A program made the position numbers and the translations under genes. A stretch of 64,000 nt of DNA. Source: Zelopaecilomyces penicillatus. Its lineage: Eukaryota > Ascomycota > Sordariomycetes > Hypocreales > Pseudodiploosporaceae. Positions 57,714 to 64,000 of the stretch are shown here, one piece after another; positions within the stretch are counted from its first letter, which is position 1; each line of letters opens with the position of its first letter. The stretch spans positions 868,001 through 932,000 of the forward strand of contig VCCP01000003.1 of the NCBI GenBank assembly GCA_005765155.1, given 5' to 3'. The notes beneath the pieces were generated by a model that saw only the letters and a program-made list of their open reading frames with translations, made no database searches and was not told the DNA's origin.

Positions 57714-58944
57714 TCACTTCTTCTTTACCTTGAGCTTCCTTGAATTCACATTAGCTCTGGCCGCTGTGCCCAGCTTGTGCACCAACTTTCTCTTCTCCCA
57801 CACACTCGACCGACCCTCCACGACGGCAATGATTTCCTCAGCTATCCGATGAGCAAACTGCTTTCGCCCACTGCCCTTGGAAGGCTTCTTGTTGATGACG
57901 TCTAGAATCCACTTGAAGGCCATCCTTCGGCGTTGCCTGACACCCAGTGGGACTGGCAGTTCCAGTGCGCGACCACCGCCGCCAGCACCAGCGATGTTTC
58001 TCACTTTGAGGAGTGGGGCGACGGAGTCGATTGCGATTGTGATGTAGAGAACCGGGTTTAGAGAGAGATGTGAGGCGGGTGGGGCGCCGGGCAGGAGCGG
58101 ATACTTGGGGCTGTAGATAGGGGCGGGTGCCGTTCGTAGGGAGTTCATTACCAAGCCCATGTTCTATACCATGACTGTCAGTAAAATGTCCCACCTCTTT
58201 TCCGAGTAAAAGATGTAAAAGAACCACTTACCCTTTGAGCGGCGCTAAGCTTGCCATCTCGCATGAGAAGGCGGGTTATTTGCTCCAACACGGGGTGATA
58301 TCGCTTCTTCAGGTTGAAGCCCTCCGGGTATGGCTTCTTTACCAGACCAAACTTATGGCCCGGGGATTCGAGGTCCCCGCTTTCTGATGATGTCGGCTGC
58401 AAATTCTCGGCCGCCTCCGATTTGGCTAATAAAGCCTCTGCCTCGGATGCGGGAGGTATTGTGCCCTCACGATATAGAACCTCCTCCTGCGCTGCAGTCA
58501 AGCTCCCATCTCGCTCGCTCGTTGTGGGGCGGCCGCCATACAGAATCTGTTCCAGGGTTGCATCGTCCAGCGTCTCAATGTGTGATTCCGGAGTTGACTC
58601 GCCAGCCTGAGCCTTCTCAATTAGCATGCGTCCCGAAGAATTGGGGGGAAACCAAACGCTAAATTCAATATGCTTCTTACCGTCTCAACACCAACACTCT
58701 CTGTGGATTTCCCTACGGCATTCCCATCTCCATCTTCGTTGGCTACTATTGAAGAGCCATTGGCCTTGGGAACGTCGGCTGCACTCGCATCTGGGGTAAG
58801 CTTCGGTGTCTTCCCGCTCAGGTCGTCTGAGTACAGTCGAATTGTGGATGTGGTATATCGAAACGGTTGGGTTCTAATAGGAGCAGGCCTTGAGCGTACG
58901 GCAAGGGATCTGCAGGCACCCCAAATCCCTATTCTTGGAGACAT
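57714..58944 (-). CDS. RSM7: Mitochondrial small-subunit ribosomal protein uS7m
   Basis: Three exons, 58944-58681, 58606-58232 and 58163-57714, give about 362 residues. The N-terminal about 40 residues are Arg/Ser-rich without acids, a mitochondrial presequence. A disordered acidic linker (SHIETLDDATLEQILYGG and onward) leads to the S7 fold: KRYHPVLEQITRLLMRDGKL, MGLVMNSLRTAP, NPVLYITIAIDSVAPLLKVR, then VPLGVRQRRRMAFKWIL and the C-terminal GRKQFAHRIAEEIIAVVEGR with a basic tail KLKVKKK. The acceptor of intron 1 is taken at CTCAG before 58606, which has a CTAAT branch 12 bases upstream; a site six bases earlier is possible. It binds the 3' domain of the mitoribosomal small rRNA. Confidence 0.93.
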
Positions 58945-60017
58945 GGCGGTGCTGCGCGTGGCGAACAGCGTCCTGGAATCTGGCTTCGGCGCGATCGAAT
59001 TGAATGACCTGGTCGGCGACGAAATTTACTGAAGGCACTGGGCAAGCTCCTGGGAGTTGGTCCGGAACAAGGCTGGTCCGCACCGAAGCGCCAATTCAGA
59101 CATTGTGCGGCTTACATAACCCCGCAACAACGTTCAATAAATGGTTAGAAAGCTATCAACGTCAAGATGAAGATAAGTGAACAACATTTCTGACCTCGTG
59201 TCTTGGCACCATTTACAGTAATTTTGGTTCTATCGTTTACATCATCGCAGTTGTTGACTGTCGCCAATGACGTCAATTCACTAATGGAGTTGATCCAATT
59301 CATAATGATCCCTTTCAAACTTCCTTGCAAAGCGCAACTGCCAAAAAGCAAAAGAGGAATCGAATTGCTAGCATTGGCACAAAATTACACTAAACGTTGG
59401 CTCAAAGGCCGTACTCAAAAACCCAGGTCTTCCATCCATCTTTTGAATCGTCATCACAATCGTCCGCGCTGTAATACCAAATGACTCCAATTCCCGTAGC
59501 CAAAACCCGTTGGGAAACATGAATAATGAAATAGAATGAAGAAGAAAGAAAAGAACCCTCACAAAATACCCAAGAATCGTTAAAACAGAAATACAAATGA
59601 AACAAATGAAACTTAAAAAAGGCGATGAAGAAGTTGGCCTCGACGAATATGCCGAGGGGGCCAGGAAGGGAATGCCGTCGCTCTTCACTTTTTTGCCGTC
59701 TTTCTCCAAGAGGAAAGGACCAAAAATAAGCAGATTTGAGGGTGGGAAGCTCCACCTTCCAAGCATTGCGTTGCAAGTCTTTCAGATCTGACCTTGAGGA
59801 AAGAATAAAATTGCGCCCTGTCCCATGGTTGTCCTCTTTTTTCCAGCCTCTGAGGCGATGCTCCTGTCTCGTGCCGAAAAAAAAAAAAGAAAAAAAAAGA
59901 ACTCCAGAAATGAGTAGTAAGATGTTGATATGAATTACAAGTATGCTCATCAGGCCTCTGCTGGGAGCTTTACTATGTCGTCGTCGTCATGGCGTGGCAT
60001 ATTGGAAAAGTGGGGCT
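58945..60017. other. Intergenic region
   Basis: RSM7 promoter and 3' region of the small dsRNA-binding gene. A-rich runs at 59879-59900. No gene is seen; overlapping frames at 59368-59950 on both strands look like chance. Confidence 0.55.
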
Positions 60018-60494
60018 CTACCAGCTACCCCAGGACTGGGTAGGGCTCGAAGTCGTGGTCGATGTGCTCAGCCAGTTGACGGCGCACTCGGCGGCATCCT
60101 CTCGGGCATTGTTGAGATTCTTGCCATCATACCAGTAGCGGGCAGTTAAGGTCTTTCCATGAACGGTGACTCTGCTGGACCAGGCTGTGCGTCCACCTTG
60201 AAGACACGAATGTGAGAAACATCACAAGAGAGGAGAGGAGAGGAGATGGGGCATGAGAATGTATCTTACCACGACGATCTGATACAATTTGGAAGACAGG
60301 AGCACAGAGCTGAGCATCGCGACAGAACTCTAGAACACGGTCAGAATCTTAGTTTACACGGAATACAAGCGGAAGGCGATAAATGGGTGGGTCAATGAAA
60401 CACAAGAGAATGAGACTTCTATACCTTCGAGACGTTCCTGCCATGGAGAGCTGGCGCTGGTGGTGTAAGTCGACGCTGACGTAGTGGCCATCAT
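60018..60494 (-). CDS. Small double-stranded-RNA-binding-like protein
   Basis: Three short exons, 60494-60425 (70 bases), 60329-60270 (60) and 60196-60018 (179), give 102 residues. Both introns are phase 1: GTATAG to TTCTAG and GTAAGA to TTCAAG. The spliced product reads SSPWQERLEEFCRDAQLCAP, VFQIVSDRRGGRTAWSSRVT, VHGKTLTARYWYDGKNLNNA, REDAAECAVNWLS and ends in QSWGSW. The pattern of a short helix, three beta strands with a GG turn, and a final helix rich in Ala (EDAAECAVNWL) matches the dsRNA-binding motif fold. Many filamentous ascomycetes carry small proteins of this wording with no assigned role. The first of two adjacent ATGs is used. No exon alone exceeds 60 codons, so length-based ORF calling misses it. 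Confidence 0.82.
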
Positions 60495-60997
60495 GGTGAC
60501 TGTAGATGATGTGATGTAGATATGAGCGATGGTGAATGACGGATGGAGTAATCAAGATGCTTCTTGACAGAGCAGTGTCTTGTATGTGGTTGTCCAAGGC
60601 GTGAACGTTGAGTCGGTATGGCGGGTCTGGTAGTATAGTACAGATGGATGGGTAAGAGATAATATGATTATTGTCCGTGAAGAAGAATTGGTCTGGCTTA
60701 TGACAGGTGAAGCATTTCCTGGAGAAGATAAAGGATCGTGGAGGACCTGGGGGAGGTGGGCTGGATGTCTTATATCTTTCGGCCTAGCAGCTACCCGACG
60801 GAGGGGGCACGGCGCTCAACGACGTTTAGGCCCGGGCAGGATGGCTTGCTGCGTGATGTGGCAGAGAGGCGTGCCTTTGTGCTACTGGGGGTGAGGAAGG
60901 GAGATTATTATGCAATTAGGTGTATATATGGTCCTTGTATGGATGGTGAGATGGCAGATGGCAGATGGCAGATGTTTGCGTCTTCTAGTTGCAGGAC

Positions 60998-61088
60998 GGG
61001 AGGGAGGGGGAAGAGGAGGAGGAGAGAGGAGAGAGAGGAGATGCAGTAGGAATATGATGAGGAGGAGGAGGAGAAGAAGAAAGAGGAA
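60998..61088. repeat. Purine-rich (GAGGAA) tract
   Basis: Nearly uninterrupted A/G on the plus strand, broken by a short ATGCAGTAGGAATATGATG stretch. It lies upstream of the minus-strand dsRNA-binding gene. Confidence 0.8.
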
Positions 61089-61243
61089 TCGGCAGACTGC
61101 ATGTCGGAGACGGATGGGCGGCCGGTCAATGGGGGGGGAATTATATGTTGAAACAACGAATACATGTACGAATGCGGAACAATAATAAAGGGGAAAAGAG
61201 AGAGAAAGGCTAAATGAATTGTGCAAAACCCTACGTCGGTCTC

Positions 61244-61257
61244 TTTTTTTTTTTTTT
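61244..61257. repeat. Poly(T), 14 bases
   Basis: T14 run leading into a pyrimidine-rich CCTTTCC tract in noncoding DNA. Confidence 0.9.
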
Positions 61258-61376
61258 CCTTTCCTTTCTTTCCTTTGGGGGTGTGAGGAGGCAAGCCAGG
61301 GGAAAAAGGCTTTTGAGAGAAAAGGGCTTGACAAGGGGGTGTGTGTGTATACGGAGTAAATTGAACTCGATCGTTT

Positions 61377-61392
61377 AAAAAAAAAAAAAAAA
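61377..61392. repeat. Poly(A), 16 bases
   Basis: A16 run in the gene-poor right end; no transposon features flank it. Confidence 0.9.
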
Positions 61393-61492
61393 CGGCGCCA
61401 GAATTTGGGGTCTTCCCGGAAGAAGAAACCATGGGGAGTGCAATTTTAGTGATTTAATTTTTCTGGTTTTGGGATTGCGTGTGCTGTTGAGT

Positions 61493-61508
61493 GACTGACT
61501 GACTGACT
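61493..61508. repeat. (GACT)n microsatellite
   Basis: About four tandem GACT units in noncoding DNA. Confidence 0.85.
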
Positions 61509-61810
61509 GAGTGGGTTGAGTGAGAAAAGGGACCGGTCAGAAAAGGTCATGGAATCGGGTTTCTTGTTGGTGTTGCTTTTTCCTGGCTGCGTTTTCCCCT
61601 TGTTTAGTGTGAAGGGATAGGGGGGGGGGTGTAAGGAAAGGGGGAAGGAAAGGGGGGGGGCAGTAAATTCAGTGAGTAGAAATACAGTGGGTGTTAGTGA
61701 GTGGACACCCTGTACTATGTAGACCACTGTAGACACCTGTAGGTGTAGGTGATGCAGGGCCTGCTGTGGGTGCTGCAGCACGTCTGGTTGTTGTTTTTAC
61801 AGCGCAACAA

Positions 61811-61833
61811 CACTGCACTGCACTGCACTGCAC
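61811..61833. repeat. (CACTG)n microsatellite
   Basis: Four perfect CACTG units plus a partial one, in noncoding DNA. Confidence 0.9.
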
Positions 61834-64000
61834 TTCATGCGCAGTCCCCAGTGTGCATTGCAGCAGATGATGTCAGACATCAGCATCCAATCCATTCATT
61901 ACATCTACACCTCTACTTACTTACATATAAATGCAATGGTAGACAAACATCAATAGGGTTCCATTGCACAGCATTACCCCCTGTGCTAATTCCCGGGTGT
62001 CAATTCAGACACATCTTGCACTCTTCGCATCATTATGGCCGATAGGGGGGCAGGAACCGTTGAGCTGAAATGCTTCATCAACCATCATTCATCGCTCATC
62101 GCTCATTCAACCATCATAGGCGGCAGAGTATCCATGTAAAACCGGCAGCCAGCAGAGCCCAGCAGCAGGGCTACGCATAAACGGCTAGTCGCCTCTTGTA
62201 TCTGCCTCCTCAACAACGGAGGCAGTAATAATAATTAATTAGATGCCTTTACAGCCCTTCAGGGCCTGGTAACCGGATCGTTTTCCCGCTCCACGCCGGT
62301 AAAGGACCGTTGGGTAATAAGATGGGACTTGCATGCGTGCCCGGCACAGGGGATATGGAAGTACATAACAGATAATAATACCACATGGGTATAATGACGC
62401 CTTTAATACCTACTGCTTTGCAAGTTGCGACTGTATTTGTACTATGGTCTTCATACTTACACCTACACGTACAGGGGCATACTTGTACATGTCAGCCCAG
62501 ACAGGGGCAGCCAGGGGCCTTATTTTGGAACGATGAAGCTGCCCAGACAGTCCTTCATTTTTGCGGGTGTTGGGTTCATGGTTAATAGTTAGTTTAGGTG
62601 TAATGTTTGATGGCTTGATACGTCATGGGGGATACCAATGCCTGTCAACATGTGCTGGTGTGATGGTTGATGATGCCAGGCTCGTGGTCGCGTTGCACCA
62701 CAGCCGTTTCGCAGCATGAATGCAGGGATGATAATGCAGGCATATACCTACTCCTACACCTACACCCAAAAGGCATGGATATGGGCTGATGATGTCGATG
62801 CTGGTGCATTCATGTTGGTGATGCTTCCGAGCACGGCTGATGACCTCACGCCGTTCGCCTGTGCACAAGCACTCCATCTATCCAACCCGGGGAAATATAA
62901 TGGGGCCACTTTTAAAAAAGATAGTTACTCTGTGTTACTATCTAGACTCTGGTAAGCTACTTGATGTGCATCAAAAGAGCATGGGCTGGTGGATGTAGGT
63001 GTATACATGGTAGAACAACACAGCACAGCACATCACACAGCATCACCCGCCACCATCACAATCGCCTTTGCTGTCAACTTGCTGCCAAGCCGATGTGTAG
63101 ATGCATGGGCTGGCCAGGCAAAGCCACGTGGAGCTGAGAAGGATGCCCAATATCCCAATGTTCTACACCTAATGGTGAATTATACCTGATGACTTATCCA
63201 AACAGAGTTGACAACTGGGTGTCTCATTCCATTCTTTGGAAGCAATCTCTGAGAGCCTCTCATTCAAATATGAAGACCAGCACAGCACAAAAGCACCTTA
63301 ATCACTAAATGGAACGAAGAGAAAAAGAAGGAGAAAAAGCAATACAAGACCTGCGTGTCTGAGCCCCCCAAGTGCTCACTCACTTCTAAACTATAATAAA
63401 TGTCTCTGCTTCAAGAAAGGGTATCTGAGACTTGCTGAACGGGCGCATAGCTGCGTCCAAGACGAGTCCAAAGTTTTAGACTTGTTCTGATTTACAACTA
63501 CAGACTGCTCCAATATTCGTACAAGACGATGTTGTGCAAAATATGAGTACAGCTTTACATGTATGTATGTAGTCAGTGAAGTACAGACATTGTCAGGAGG
63601 CGTGCTTGAAGAAGTGAAGCCACCACCTCTGTGTTGGCTCGCTCGTCCTCGTCGACGGGTTCCTCACAGTTCTGAGACCGCAGTTGAGCTGAAGACTTCA
63701 GTCCATGGGCCTGGGCCTGGGGGGGGGAGGCGCCGGGTACGTGGCTCCTTGGGGTGACGATTGTGTCTTCCAATGCTGTAGTGTAGGTAATATGTATGTT
63801 GTCTGTGTCGTACATGAGATGCCATGCACGAGAACTGAGCGTCAACACACCACTGCTTCTTCATGCTTCGTGCTTCTTTACTTGGCAATATGTACAGCAG
63901 GGACACCTCAAAATTACCTACCTTTTGTTTTACTATGGACGGAGTAGGTATGCCGTGCTGTGTGCTGGCACGCTACACCTACAGTACGTACGTGGTATGC

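Larger units (their letters stand above)
60495..64000. other. Gene-poor right end
   Basis: About 3.5 kb without a recognisable gene. It contains a purine-rich tract (60998-61088), T14 and A16 runs, GACT and CACTG microsatellites, G runs near 61621-61660 and repeated GGTGTAG/CTACACC motifs. Open frames are short, low complexity and overlapping. Its left edge is presumably the promoter of the dsRNA-binding gene. Confidence 0.55.

Noticed and set aside
61377..61392. A16 run as a retroposon tail
   Set aside because: No reverse-transcriptase-like frame, target-site duplication or other element feature is present nearby.
62220..62330. Possible tRNA-like GC-rich segment
   Set aside because: I could not fold a cloverleaf with T-loop and D-loop consensus boxes.

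Overview
The window is nuclear DNA of a filamentous ascomycete. Many genes have short introns (about 50-80 bases, GT-AG, with CTAAC or CTGAC-like branch sites), 5' leaders are CT-rich, and gene spacing is 0.3-3 kb with no operons. The proteins are typical of Sordariomycetes: a Met10-type sulfite reductase flavoprotein, a GRISEA/Cuf1-type copper-fist factor, a GH125 exo-mannosidase and a fungal Usp protein with a long N-terminus. A Hypocreales relative is my best guess, but that is inference. I see no mobile element, rRNA, convincing tRNA or CRISPR. All splice models below were built by hand from reading frame, splice consensus and family alignment from memory; no search was run.

Left part (1-14 kb): a membrane-anchored two-domain amidohydrolase (CE9-like), a LigB/DODA-type extradiol dioxygenase, a Cu(I)-exporting P1B ATPase on the minus strand, and an SLC1-type dicarboxylate/amino-acid symporter. 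Centre-left (14-31 kb): sulfite reductase alpha subunit (MET10), a phytanoyl-CoA dioxygenase-like enzyme, the EFM7 methyltransferase, an RS-rich nuclear protein, a copper-fist transcription factor whose first exon is only 32 bases, the U2 snRNP-associated SURP/CID protein, and an FAD-dependent amine oxidase.

Centre (31-49 kb): TATA-binding protein (four coding exons, the last one 17 bases), ETF-ubiquinone oxidoreductase, secreted GH125 mannosidase, the HECT ligase Hul5, and poly(A)-binding protein Pab1. Right part (49-60.5 kb): an unrecognised multi-exon membrane protein with an unresolved 5' end, a universal stress protein, mitochondrial ribosomal protein uS7m (Rsm7), and a tiny three-exon double-stranded-RNA-binding protein that ORF-length filters would miss. 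From 60.5 kb to the end I find no gene, only simple repeats and a scattered CTACACC/GGTGTAG motif.

Most genes are unlinked housekeeping functions: transcription initiation, splicing, mRNA 3' end binding, mitochondrial translation and electron transfer, and proteasome-linked ubiquitination. The clearest functional pairing is copper: a Cu ATPase and a copper-sensing regulator lie about 13 kb apart. The points most worth checking are the unresolved first exon of the membrane protein at 49.5-51.9 kb, a coding-like 150-base segment upstream of TBP, the small dsRNA-binding gene, and internal repeats in the U2SURP and Usp proteins.
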